DNA from: Polynucleobacter sp. AP-Elch-400A-B2
Lineage (GTDB): Bacteria; Pseudomonadota; Gammaproteobacteria; Burkholderiales; Burkholderiaceae
NCBI RefSeq assembly: GCF_018688355.1
Contig: NZ_CP061317.1
Span: 938,091-1,002,090, forward strand
Reading direction: 5' to 3'
DNA: 64,000 nt
The notes under the pieces were generated by a model that worked only from the letters and a program-made list of their open reading frames with translations, made no database searches and was not told where the DNA came from. Every line of letters starts with the position of its first letter. Within the stretch, counting starts at the first letter, position 1. The translations under genes and the position numbers were made by a program. Below are positions 51,285-59,497 of this stretch, in pieces.

Positions 51285-52316
51285 TTAATCTACTTTTGCT
51301 CCAGAATCTTTTACAACCTTTGTCCACTTTGCAATTTCATTCTTAATGAAGACTGAGAATTGAGCTGGTGTATTACCAACAGGCTGTGCACCCATTGCTA
51401 AATATTTTTCCCTCACAGCAGGGCTATTAATAGCAGCCATTAAGACGGCGCTATCTTTATTCAGAATATCTGCTGGCATATTTGCAGGGCCGACAACACC
51501 GAACCAAGAGGTTGCTTCATAGCCTGGTAAGTTTGCTGCCTCAGCAATGGTGGGCATATCCGGAAATGCAGGAGAGCGTTTGGCGCTAGTCACTGCTAAT
51601 GCCTTTAAGCGACCTGCACGAATAAAGTTAATGGAAGAAGGGAGATTGTCGAACATGATGTCTACATTTCCCGCCATTAAATCGGTGACTGCTGGAGGGC
51701 TTCCCTTATAGGGTAAGTGCACCATATACGTTTTTGTCATGGATTTAAATAGCTCCCCCGCCATATGAATGGAGGTGCCATTACCACTCGAAGCCATGTT
51801 GACTTTTCCTGGGTTAGCTCTGGCGTAGGCAATCAAATCATTCACGGTATTAATTTTATTTTTAGCGGCAAATTCAGGATTGAGAACTAAGACGTTAGGT
51901 AACTCCGCTACCAAAGTAATGGGAGTGAAATCCTTAACCGGATCAAATGGTAATTTTCCGCCGCCCTGGGTGTAGAGCGGTAAATTAATACCATGCGTAC
52001 CGACTGATGCCATGAGCCAGGTATAGCCATCTGGGACTGCTTTAGAAACAATTTCCGCGCCAATATTGCCGCCTGCACCTGGCTTATTGTCAATGATGAC
52101 ATTCCACTTTACGGAATTTAGTAGCTCGTTTTGGAGTGGTCGGGCAATGTTATCGGTTGCCCCGCCAGCAGGAAAGGGAACGATAAAACGTATTGGTTTA
52201 TTGGGGTAATCTGATTGAGCGACAGATGTATGGCTAGTGCCAAACAATATCGCCGTCACAACTGTAAAGAATAGGGGCAAACGAATAAATACATTTAAAA
52301 GTTTGTTTTGAATCAT
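51285..52316 (-). CDS. TctC-family periplasmic substrate-binding protein (third)
   Basis: 343 residues, signal peptide before AQSDYPNKPI, then FIVPFPAGGATDNIARP, DNKPGAGGNIGAEIVSK and LPYKGSPPAVTDLMAGNVDIM. AGGAG lies eight bases before the ATG. It converges with the ThDP enzyme and is monocistronic. No tctA/tctB is nearby, so its transporter must lie elsewhere. Confidence 0.93.
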   Translation of the reverse strand: MIQNKLLNVFIRLPLFFTVVTAILFGTSHTSVAQSDYPNKPIRFIVPFPAGGATDNIARPLQNELLNSVKWNVIIDNKPGAGGNIGAEIVSKAVPDGYTWLMASVGTHGINLPLYTQGGGKLPFDPVKDFTPITLVAELPNVLVLNPEFAAKNKINTVNDLIAYARANPGKVNMASSGNGTSIHMAGELFKSMTKTYMVHLPYKGSPPAVTDLMAGNVDIMFDNLPSSINFIRAGRLKALAVTSAKRSPAFPDMPTIAEAANLPGYEATSWFGVVGPANMPADILNKDSAVLMAAINSPAVREKYLAMGAQPVGNTPAQFSVFIKNEIAKWTKVVKDSGAKVD

Positions 52317-52466
52317 AGCTATCTCCTGTTTACTAAATTCATTCTAATAATGATTTTTAATTCAGTGCCAAAAGCATAACAGAGCAAGTGGTAACTGGGT
52401 TCCAGGTGGTTAAAAGATCTATTTTGACCTCAATCTAACCCAATGAAGAGTATCCTACGGGGCTGT

Positions 52467-52497
52467 GGCGAGCCTTCCACCTTGAATTGAAGGCGCC
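52467..52497 (+). repeat. Hairpin upstream of the unknown gene at 52522
   Basis: GGC (52467-52469) and GCCTTC (52472-52477) pair with GAAGGC (52489-52494) and GCC (52495-52497), with a two-base bulge and 11-base loop. It sits 24 bases before the ATG and has no T-run, so it is probably a leader stem. The rest of 52317-52521 shows no clear promoter. Confidence 0.5.
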
Positions 52498-52521
52498 AGT
52501 AAAGAATGCAGAAAGTACACA

Positions 52522-53106
52522 ATGACAAAACTCACATCCAAGCCTATCCTGAAAAAAGCCAGCGGCATTTTGGCGCAAGAGTTTGCTATGCCTAAGGACA
52601 TCGCCTGGGCTTGGGTCACTTTGCTACTTTCTCAAGAAGAGCAAAAGCGCGATAGTGAAGAAAAGCGCTATGCCCGTATCGCAGAATTTGAAGCCTGGAT
52701 TACGGAATTAAATCTTCCAGCAGATCCAAAAAATCCCGAGAGTGGCGCAGTCAGCCCAGAGGCAGTAAAAAATTCAGCCAGAAATGTATTTGAGTGGCCA
52801 CATGAGTACATCTTTGACGAGCCAGTAGCAGCAAAACACCCAGACTCCAAAGTGACCTATGGCGATACGATTACCAAGCCAATCTTGGATGCCATTAAAG
52901 ATGCCGGAGGATCGGATGATCGCCTAGCACTGATTACTATTTTGGAAGGCTACGCAAAAGAGGGTAAAGAGCCTTTTGCTAATGTCACGTCAGAAGGTAT
53001 CGAGTGGAAAGGCAGCAATTGGTCGGAGGGTGACAAGTTCAACCTGCTCACCATCAAGACCTTAAATAACCGCCTTGCCAATCTAAAAAAGAGGGGCTTG
53101 ATCTAG
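52522..53106 (+). CDS. Conserved-looking protein of unknown function
   Basis: 194 residues, soluble, acidic and Lys-rich (SQEEQKRDSEEKRYARIAEF). No signal peptide or membrane helix, no cysteine, and no motif I recognise. The C-terminus NLLTIKTLNNRLANLKKRGLI looks helical. It has a terminator behind it and an unlinked gene on each side, so it is probably transcribed alone. AGAAAG lies ten bases before the ATG. Confidence 0.75.
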   Translation: MTKLTSKPILKKASGILAQEFAMPKDIAWAWVTLLLSQEEQKRDSEEKRYARIAEFEAWITELNLPADPKNPESGAVSPEAVKNSARNVFEWPHEYIFDEPVAAKHPDSKVTYGDTITKPILDAIKDAGGSDDRLALITILEGYAKEGKEPFANVTSEGIEWKGSNWSEGDKFNLLTIKTLNNRLANLKKRGLI

Positions 53107-53137
53107 GCTCAATCGATTCATCTCGACTACCAAAGAA

Positions 53138-53161
53138 AAAACCACCTAAAAAGGTGGTTTT
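53138..53161 (+). terminator. Rho-independent terminator after the unknown gene
   Basis: AAAACCACCT (53138-53147) pairs with AGGTGGTTTT (53152-53161) around AAAA. A-run and T-run on both sides allow it to end both the plus-strand gene and the minus-strand tRNA-Asn transcript. Confidence 0.92.
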
Positions 53162-53169
53162 CTTGTATT

Positions 53170-53244
53170 TGGCTCCTCGACGTGGGATCGAACCACGGAC
53201 CAACAGATTAACAGTCTGCTGCTCTACCGCTGAGCTATCGAGGA
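53170..53244 (-). tRNA. tRNA-Asn, anticodon GTT
   Basis: Read on the minus strand, acceptor TCCTCGA pairs with TCGAGGA, discriminator G, encoded CCA. The anticodon loop CTGTTAA gives GTT for AAC and AAU. D and T arms are normal. The promoter at 53255-53284 lies across the thiD start. Confidence 0.97.
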
Positions 53245-53254
53245 ATAAGCCGAT

Positions 53255-53284
53255 ATTATAGCAAGATGAAAATATCTAGCCCAA
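53255..53284 (-). promoter_or_regulatory. Promoter of tRNA-Asn overlapping the thiD start
   Basis: On the minus strand, TTGGGC (53284-53279), 18-base spacer, perfect TATAAT (53260-53255). The start would fall about seven bases before the tRNA. The -10 lies just outside thiD and the -35 within its first seven codons. Confidence 0.7.
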
Positions 53285-54150
53285 GTTCTGTACAGATCCC
53301 CAAAGTATTGACCATCGCTGGGTCCGATAGTGGCGGTGGCGCGGGCATTCAGGCCGACCTCAAAGTCATCACAGCCCTGGGTGGATATGGAATGACGGTC
53401 ATCACGGCTATTACCGCACAGAATACTTTGGGTGTAACTCGTATTCAGGATATTGATCTTGATGTGGTTGAGGCTCAAATCGACGCAGTATTTATGGATA
53501 TTGGGGTGGATATCGTCAAGATTGGCATGTTGGCCAGCCCAGAAATCGTTCGCACTGTGGCATCAGCCCTCAAGCGCCATGGCGCTAAAAGAATCGTCCT
53601 CGATCCCGTACTCAGGGCTACTTCAGGCGCCAGTCTTGGTGGGGACGATACCGCTCAAGCCATGATTAAAGAGCTATTTCCGATGGCAAGCTTAATTACT
53701 CCTAATATGGAAGAAGCGGGCTTGCTCTTGGGTCGTGAGATTGAAGGGGCGAATGACTTCAAGCTAGCGGCACAAGAGTTACTCGAGATGGGTCCTCAGG
53801 CAGTCTTGCTCAAGGGCGGACATCTGGACGCTAGTCATACTCAGCTAACAGATTTTCTGATGTGGCGAACCATTGAAGATGGTCTTGAAGTAGTTCAATC
53901 AAAAGAATTCAAACACTATCGTGTAAATACGCTTAACACCCATGGCACTGGTTGCTCGCTGTCATCAGCAATTGCAACTTATTTAGCAGATGGTCACGAT
54001 CTATCTCATGCGGTCGCTAAGGCAATTTCTTATGTTGAGGCGGGATTGGAAAAAGGGCGCTTCTTAATTATTGGTGAGGGTCCGGGACCTTTATGGCACA
54101 TGCATGATTTTTATCCGACTGCATTGCCAGAAGAAGAAGGTAAGTATTAA
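53266..54150 (+). CDS. thiD: Hydroxymethylpyrimidine (phosphate) kinase
   Basis: Phosphorylates HMP and HMP-P for thiamine synthesis. 294 residues: VLTIAGSDSGGGAGIQADLK, ITAITAQNTLGV, KIGMLASPEIV, and HGTGCSLSSAIATYLA anion hole. The C-terminal extra HMHDFYPTALPEEEGKY is not in E. coli ThiD. It converges with thiE, 24 bases apart, and no TPP riboswitch precedes it; it has little room for its own promoter. Confidence 0.95.
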   Translation: MKISSPSSVQIPKVLTIAGSDSGGGAGIQADLKVITALGGYGMTVITAITAQNTLGVTRIQDIDLDVVEAQIDAVFMDIGVDIVKIGMLASPEIVRTVASALKRHGAKRIVLDPVLRATSGASLGGDDTAQAMIKELFPMASLITPNMEEAGLLLGREIEGANDFKLAAQELLEMGPQAVLLKGGHLDASHTQLTDFLMWRTIEDGLEVVQSKEFKHYRVNTLNTHGTGCSLSSAIATYLADGHDLSHAVAKAISYVEAGLEKGRFLIIGEGPGPLWHMHDFYPTALPEEEGKY

Positions 54151-54174
54151 GAATTAAAGACTCAAGATTAAGGG

Positions 54175-55101
54175 CTAGGTTTTCATGAGTTCTTGCAGTC
54201 GCTTCACAGCTGCCTTTGGATCACTCGATCCATTGATTGCCCTGACAACTGCAACCGAGCCAACACCGCTTTGGGCTACTGCGTGAATACTAGTTTCATC
54301 AATGCCGCCAATAGCTACTAAAGGATAGTGACTCATCAATTGGGCATACTTGTATAAACGCCCCAAGCCTTGAGGTGCAGTAGCCATCTTTTTCAGATTG
54401 GTTGCAAAGACTGCGCCCATAGCGATATAACTCGGGCAGAAGCGATCTGAATAAACCATTTCAGCATAGCCGTGGGTACTCAGACCTAAGCGTAGACCTG
54501 CAGACCGAATTGCATCTAAGTCTGCCACTGCTAAATCTTCTTGCCCCAGATGAACACCATAGGCATCGGCTTCAATTGCTTCCTGCCAAAAATCATTAAT
54601 AAAGAGCAGACTCTTACTGCCTTTGACTGCCTCAACAGATTGCGCAATCTGCTTGCGGATCAGCCTGCGATCATCTGATTTGAGGCGCAGTTGCACCGTT
54701 GGCACTTCAGCCTCAATGGCACGCTTTACCGAATCAGCATCGGGCATGACGGCATATAAACCCAAGCGCTGAGGACACTCCGCAAATGCATTGGGGTTCA
54801 TATTGCGTGTCCAGGGGAGCAAATCAAAATGCTCCGGCCTTGAGGGCCATTTAGATGGATTAAAGCCACCATCTTGGTGAGCCATGCGTGACCATGCCTT
54901 ACCCAATACTTTGGCATCACATTCGATAAAGCCCATCTCAATTGAGGCAAGTGCGCCTGCTAGCTCATAGTGATCCGCTGCGTGCTCATTATCAATTTGT
55001 GGTGGGGGGGATGAGATGCTGTACGTTGGGATCGGTAAGCACACATCATCCTTGACATGGGCTGCAACAATTTGATCTGCAAGGTCGCGTACTAAGCTCA
55101 T
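54175..55101 (-). CDS. thiE: Thiamine-phosphate synthase with N-terminal extension
   Basis: Joins HMP-PP and thiazole phosphate. 308 residues, about 90 more than usual. The ThiE core begins near residue 112 (LGLYAVMPDADSV) and holds QLRLKSDDRR, LLFINDFWQEAIEADAYGVH, LGQEDL, YIAMGAVFATNLK and VAIGGID. The first 110 residues, with AHQDGGFNPSKWPSR, match nothing I recognise. 12 bases after thiG in the thi operon. Confidence 0.88.
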   Translation of the reverse strand: MSLVRDLADQIVAAHVKDDVCLPIPTYSISSPPPQIDNEHAADHYELAGALASIEMGFIECDAKVLGKAWSRMAHQDGGFNPSKWPSRPEHFDLLPWTRNMNPNAFAECPQRLGLYAVMPDADSVKRAIEAEVPTVQLRLKSDDRRLIRKQIAQSVEAVKGSKSLLFINDFWQEAIEADAYGVHLGQEDLAVADLDAIRSAGLRLGLSTHGYAEMVYSDRFCPSYIAMGAVFATNLKKMATAPQGLGRLYKYAQLMSHYPLVAIGGIDETSIHAVAQSGVGSVAVVRAINGSSDPKAAVKRLQELMKT

Positions 55102-55113
55102 CTTATTAACTTT

Positions 55114-55932
55114 TTAACTTTGATGCCAAAAAGGCGTGCCAACTAAAGGCGTACTAGCTTGAGCAGACTGTTGGGCTTTCATGGCACCAGAGAGGTAGGC
55201 GGTGCGGCCAGCATCGACTGACATCGCAAACGCTTTAGCCATCGCCACTGGGTCATCAGCTAATGCAACAGCCGTATTGAGTAAGACACCATCAAAGCCC
55301 CACTCCATCACACTGCATGCATGTGAGGGCAGGCCTAAACCAGCATCCACCAGCAGCGGAACTTTTAAGCGGTCACGTAAGAGTTTTAATGCATAAGGAT
55401 TTAAAGGGCCTTGACCAGTACCAATTGGAGCGGCCCATGGCATCACCGCCTGGCATCCCACATCCACTAAGCGTTGGCACAAAATCAGATCTTCAGTGCA
55501 ATAAGGCAAGACCTTGAAGCCATCTTTGATCAAAGTTTCTGCAGTGGCAACTAAACGTAAAGTATCCGGTTGCAAAGTGTAGTCATCGCCAATGAGCTCC
55601 AACTTAATCCAATTCGTCTCAAATACTTCACGTGCCATCTGCGCGGTAGTAATTACCTCTTTCGGGCTATGACATCCTGCGGTATTTGGTAAAACTGGTA
55701 CAGCCATTTTCTTTAAGAGATCCCAAAAGCCAGAGTGCGCTTCAGTTGTAGAGGTACCTTGCCTGCGCAGGCTCACCGTAATCATTCCAGGATTAGATTG
55801 CTTCACCGCATTCTCTAAGACCTGTGGAGAAGGGTAACGCGAGCTTCCTAGTAATAAGCGACTAGCAAAAGTCTCGCCATACAGCACTAATGGATCGGCT
55901 GTATTTAAAGAGTTTGGTAATGGGGCAGTCAT
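55114..55932 (-). CDS. thiG: Thiazole synthase
   Basis: Forms the thiazole ring of thiamine from DXP, a glycine imine and ThiS-thiocarboxylate. 272 residues. LVLYGETFASRLLLGSSRYP, the Schiff-base Lys in WIKLELIGDD, VLPYCTEDLILCQRL, and the VDAGLGLPSHACSVMEWGFD end are present. Lies between thiS and thiE. Confidence 0.96.
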   Translation of the reverse strand: MTAPLPNSLNTADPLVLYGETFASRLLLGSSRYPSPQVLENAVKQSNPGMITVSLRRQGTSTTEAHSGFWDLLKKMAVPVLPNTAGCHSPKEVITTAQMAREVFETNWIKLELIGDDYTLQPDTLRLVATAETLIKDGFKVLPYCTEDLILCQRLVDVGCQAVMPWAAPIGTGQGPLNPYALKLLRDRLKVPLLVDAGLGLPSHACSVMEWGFDGVLLNTAVALADDPVAMAKAFAMSVDAGRTAYLSGAMKAQQSAQASTPLVGTPFWHQS

Positions 55933-55997
55933 GTTGATTAATGAATTCTTTTGCTTACTTTTGTCTGTATTAATTTCTTAATGTGTTCGTTACTAAA

Positions 55998-56195
55998 TTA
56001 GCCGCCAGTCACTGGTGCAATCACTTCCATCTCATCGCCTTCACGCAATACTTCTTCTGCATGCCTAGTCTTGGGAACAAATTCGTAATTGATGGCAACG
56101 GCAAAGGGTGGTTTTGCATCGATGAGCAGAAGAACATCATCAATCGTGCACTGATCAGGAACCTCTTTGGCAACTTGATTCACCATTATGCGCAT
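55998..56195 (-). CDS. thiS: Sulfur carrier protein ThiS
   Basis: 65-residue ubiquitin-like carrier ending in the required Gly-Gly (APVTGG), which is thiocarboxylated. MRIMVNQVAKEVP matches the ThiS N-terminus, so the ATG at 56195 is preferred over ATG 56186, whose TAATG overlap with thiO is also possible. It overlaps thiO by ten bases. Confidence 0.95.
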   Translation of the reverse strand: MRIMVNQVAKEVPDQCTIDDVLLLIDAKPPFAVAINYEFVPKTRHAEEVLREGDEMEVIAPVTGG

Positions 56196-57337
56196 GCACT
56201 GAGCTCCTGATCAGCAGCAGCCGATACCTGAAGATCTAAGTCAATAGCGGTACTGCTAGACCCTGAATGCAATATCTCTAATGCGCAATCCAAAATCGCT
56301 GGTGAGATCATAAAACCATGTCGATAGAGTCCATTGATCATCATCAGGCCAGCTTGATTTGGTTTTCGATCAACAGCAATCTCCGGCAAATTATCTTTGA
56401 GCGTAGGGCGACATTGCGTTGCCATTTCCAAAATACGCGCTTCAGCAAAGCCGCTATGGACGGTATAAACCGCACTAAGTAATTCTAGGGCGGAGCGCAC
56501 ACTCATCGGAGAAAGATCCTCAGATTCAATCTCTGTTGCGCCAACAACGTAGACATCATCTTCTTTGGGGGCGATGTAAATTGGATAGCGTGGATGGATT
56601 AGGCGAGTAGGGCGACGTAGTTTTACTTCAGGCGCATGTAGGCGAATCACTTCACCGCGCACGCCCCTTAAATCTTTAGAAGCTCTACCAGCTTCGCCCC
56701 AAGAAGTTTTAGCACCCAGACCACGACAATCGATCACCCAATCAAAACCATTCTTTTGAGTGCGAAGTTGTGCAGGATCGGTAGCCTGATTCCAATGGCA
56801 AGGCACCTTCATTAAAGTGAGCTCAACTAATAAAGCCTCAAGTAATTGGCGATTATCGAGCTGACCTTCATTGGGAAGGTAGAGGCCTTGGGTAAAGCGC
56901 TCAGAAACGCTAGGCTCAATTTCTGCAAGAGACTGACTATCCAAATGAATCGGTTTAGAAAGTGCCTGATTGTGATCGCAATTTCTTTCCAGATGGGACG
57001 CAAAGCGCTCTGCATCGCTGGTATCTTGACGATGCCATAAGATGAGCGTGCCATCTTGTTGAAAGAATACTGGCTTTGCTAATTCATCGATGAGTTGCTT
57101 CCAGCGAGGCAGACTGTGAACACCCATGCGCACCACGTTATCTTCGGTAATAGCAGATTCTGCTAAAGGAGCCAACATAGCAGCCGCAATTCGAGCTGCC
57201 GCTAAGTTGCCATCCGAACCACCTTTCTCAAACAGTTCTACCTGAGCGCCGCGTTTAGCAAGCGCGACCGCCAGCAACCGACCCATGAGGCCGGCGCCAA
57301 CGATGGCATATTTGCCGTTTGAGAATACGTGACTCAC
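56186..57337 (-). CDS. thiO: Glycine oxidase ThiO
   Basis: FAD-dependent D-amino-acid-oxidase family enzyme making the glycine imine for ThiG. 383 residues: AIVGAGLMGRLLAVALAKRG at the N-terminus, WVIDCRGLGAK, RGEVIRLHAPEV, and the FAD end NGLYRHGFMISPAI. Presence of thiO rather than thiH points to oxygen-dependent thiazole synthesis. It directly abuts thiC. Confidence 0.93.
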   Translation of the reverse strand: MSHVFSNGKYAIVGAGLMGRLLAVALAKRGAQVELFEKGGSDGNLAAARIAAAMLAPLAESAITEDNVVRMGVHSLPRWKQLIDELAKPVFFQQDGTLILWHRQDTSDAERFASHLERNCDHNQALSKPIHLDSQSLAEIEPSVSERFTQGLYLPNEGQLDNRQLLEALLVELTLMKVPCHWNQATDPAQLRTQKNGFDWVIDCRGLGAKTSWGEAGRASKDLRGVRGEVIRLHAPEVKLRRPTRLIHPRYPIYIAPKEDDVYVVGATEIESEDLSPMSVRSALELLSAVYTVHSGFAEARILEMATQCRPTLKDNLPEIAVDRKPNQAGLMMINGLYRHGFMISPAILDCALEILHSGSSSTAIDLDLQVSAAADQELSACA

Positions 57338-59275
57338 TTACTGATAAATCTCGCTACCGCGCTTACGAAACTCTGCTGACATCTCTTCCATTCCTTTTTG
57401 TGGATCGGTAGGGGCTTCTGCAGTGATCGGAATGACTTTCGACTTAGGATTGCCATCCGCATCTAAAGTAGCAGCGTAGTCACGTACTTCTTGAGTGATC
57501 TTCATCGAGCAGAACTTCGGCCCACACATTGAACAGAAGTGGGCAATCTTCGCGCCCTCTGCAGGCAAAGTAGCGTCGTGGTATTCACGAGCACGCTCAG
57601 GGTCTAGGCCAAGATTAAATTGGTCTTCCCAGCGGAACTCAAAGCGGGCTTTGGATAAAGCGTTATCGCGTACTTGAGCGCCCGGTAAACCTTTAGCCAA
57701 GTCTGCACCATGGGCAGCAATTTTATAAGTGATGATGCCGGTACGCACATCTTCTTTATCCGGTAAACCTAAATGCTCTTTTGGTGTGACATAGCAAAGC
57801 ATCGCTGTACCGTACCAACCAATTTGTGCCGCACCAATACCGCTGGTAATGTGATCGTAACCAGGAGCGATGTCAGTAATCAATGGTCCGAGAGTGTAGA
57901 AGGGCGCCTCTAGGCAGTGCTTCAGCTCTTCAGTCATATTTTCTTCAATGCGCTGCATTGGCACGTGACCAGGACCTTCGATCATGACTTGGACATCATG
58001 CTTCCAGGCTTTGGCAGTGAGTTCACCAAGGGTGTGTAGCTCGCCAAACTGCGCGGCATCATTGGAGTCAGCAATACAGCCAGGACGCAAGCCATCGCCC
58101 AAGCTAAATGACACGTCATAGGCTTTCATGATTTCGCAAATTTCATCAAACTTTGTATAGAGGAAGTTTTCTTTATGGTGAGCCAAGCACCACTTCGCCA
58201 TGATGGAGCCGCCACGAGAGACGATGCCAGTAATACGATCAGCTGTTAAAGGTACATAACGCAGTAATACGCCAGCATGAATAGTGAAGTAGTCGACACC
58301 TTGCTCAGCTTGCTCTACCAGAGTGTCGCGGAACATTTCCCAGGTAAGGTCTTCTGCAATGCCGCCGGTCTTATCGAGTGCTTGGTAGATTGGAACGGTA
58401 CCGATTGGAACTGGTGAGTTACGAATAATCCACTCACGAGTTTCATGAATATGCTTTCCTGTAGAAAGATCCATGATGGTATCTGCACCCCAACGGATTG
58501 ACCACACCATTTTTTCCACTTCTTCATTAATAGAAGAAGTCACAGCAGAGTTACCCAAGTTGCCGTTAATCTTCACGCGGAAGTTACGGCCAATAATCAT
58601 TGGCTCGAGCTCTGGGTGATTAATGTTAGCTGGAATAATCGCACGACCAGCAGCGATTTCAGAGCGGACAAATTCACCAGTAACGATGTCAGGAAGATTC
58701 GCGCCATAGCTCTTGCCAGGATGTTGCTTGAGCAGTTGTTTGTATTCTGGGTTCTTGCGTAATTGCTCAAGACCCATGGATTCACGCAAAGCCACGTATT
58801 CCATCTCAGGTGTCACGATACCTTTGCGGGCGTAATACATTTGGCTCACATTCTGACCCACTTTAGCGACACGCGGAGGATTGATGTGGGCGAAACGCAA
58901 ATTCTGAGTAGCCGCATCTTGTGAGCGGGCAACACCGTATTCGGAACTGGGTCCAGTTAACTGAACTGTGTCACCACGCTCTTCAATCCAGTTCTTGCGC
59001 AGTAAAGGCAAACCTTTTTCAAGATTGATCACAATCTCTGGATCGCTATAAGGGCCTGATGTGTCATAAACCGGCACAGGAGGATTAGGGACCATCTCCT
59101 CGCCAACGCGTGTTGATAGTTGCTCGATCATACGAATCGGCGCCTTGATATCTGGACGCGAACCCTCTAGATAGGTTTTAGTAGAGGCGGGGTAGGCAAA
59201 TTTTTGGCCAAAGTCACGCTCTAAGCTTTTTAAGCTAGGAATTTCTTGTTTTGATTTTGTATTGGTATCGCTCAT
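57338..59275 (-). CDS. thiC: Phosphomethylpyrimidine synthase ThiC
   Basis: Radical SAM enzyme converting AIR to HMP-P. 645 residues, standard length. ETREWIIRNSPVPIGTVPIY, FTIHAGVLLRYVPLT, IEGPGHVPMQ and the C-terminal CSMCGPKFCSMK (CxxCx4C cluster ligands) are present. GGAG at 59282-59285 is six bases before ATG 59275, so this start is better than ATG 59281, which touches the SD. Under TPP riboswitch control; heads the thiCOSGE operon. Confidence 0.97.
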   Translation of the reverse strand: MSDTNTKSKQEIPSLKSLERDFGQKFAYPASTKTYLEGSRPDIKAPIRMIEQLSTRVGEEMVPNPPVPVYDTSGPYSDPEIVINLEKGLPLLRKNWIEERGDTVQLTGPSSEYGVARSQDAATQNLRFAHINPPRVAKVGQNVSQMYYARKGIVTPEMEYVALRESMGLEQLRKNPEYKQLLKQHPGKSYGANLPDIVTGEFVRSEIAAGRAIIPANINHPELEPMIIGRNFRVKINGNLGNSAVTSSINEEVEKMVWSIRWGADTIMDLSTGKHIHETREWIIRNSPVPIGTVPIYQALDKTGGIAEDLTWEMFRDTLVEQAEQGVDYFTIHAGVLLRYVPLTADRITGIVSRGGSIMAKWCLAHHKENFLYTKFDEICEIMKAYDVSFSLGDGLRPGCIADSNDAAQFGELHTLGELTAKAWKHDVQVMIEGPGHVPMQRIEENMTEELKHCLEAPFYTLGPLITDIAPGYDHITSGIGAAQIGWYGTAMLCYVTPKEHLGLPDKEDVRTGIITYKIAAHGADLAKGLPGAQVRDNALSKARFEFRWEDQFNLGLDPERAREYHDATLPAEGAKIAHFCSMCGPKFCSMKITQEVRDYAATLDADGNPKSKVIPITAEAPTDPQKGMEEMSAEFRKRGSEIYQ

Positions 59276-59305
59276 GTCCATCTCCTGACTGTTTTTTAGA
59301 TGGAC
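59276..59305 (-). promoter_or_regulatory. SD-sequestering stem of the thiC leader
   Basis: GTCCATCT (plus strand 59276-59283) and AGATGGAC (59298-59305) are perfect 8-base arms; read on the minus strand they bracket and occlude the GGAG Shine-Dalgarno site (59285-59282) just before ATG 59275. This fits a riboswitch platform that hides the ribosome-binding site when TPP is bound. Confidence 0.7.
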
Positions 59306-59327
59306 GAAACCGGGTGACGGTCTGATG

Positions 59328-59418
59328 GAAAACTCCCCACGCCAGCATTACCTGGATCGGGTTATAGGGTCTTTCTCAGCGCCTTGTAGCAAACACCACT
59401 CAAGGGCACCCCTGTTTC
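59328..59418 (-). promoter_or_regulatory. TPP riboswitch (THI element)
   Basis: On the minus strand, GAAAC (59418-59414) and GTTTTC (59333-59328) form P1. Inside are the conserved AGGGGTGCC (59413-59405), GCTGAGAAAGACCC, GAACC-like and CCTGATCC-type GATCCAGGTAATGCTGGCG stretches of TPP aptamers. It lies 47 bases before the thiC start. No terminator run follows, so control is probably on translation through the stem at 59276-59305. Confidence 0.95.
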
Positions 59419-59497
59419 ATCCTTAGGTCTTATTTAACCACGAAATGACTTTAAGCTGGGCGATCAAAATAAAGCGCTTAAATCCAATTTGGAAGAT

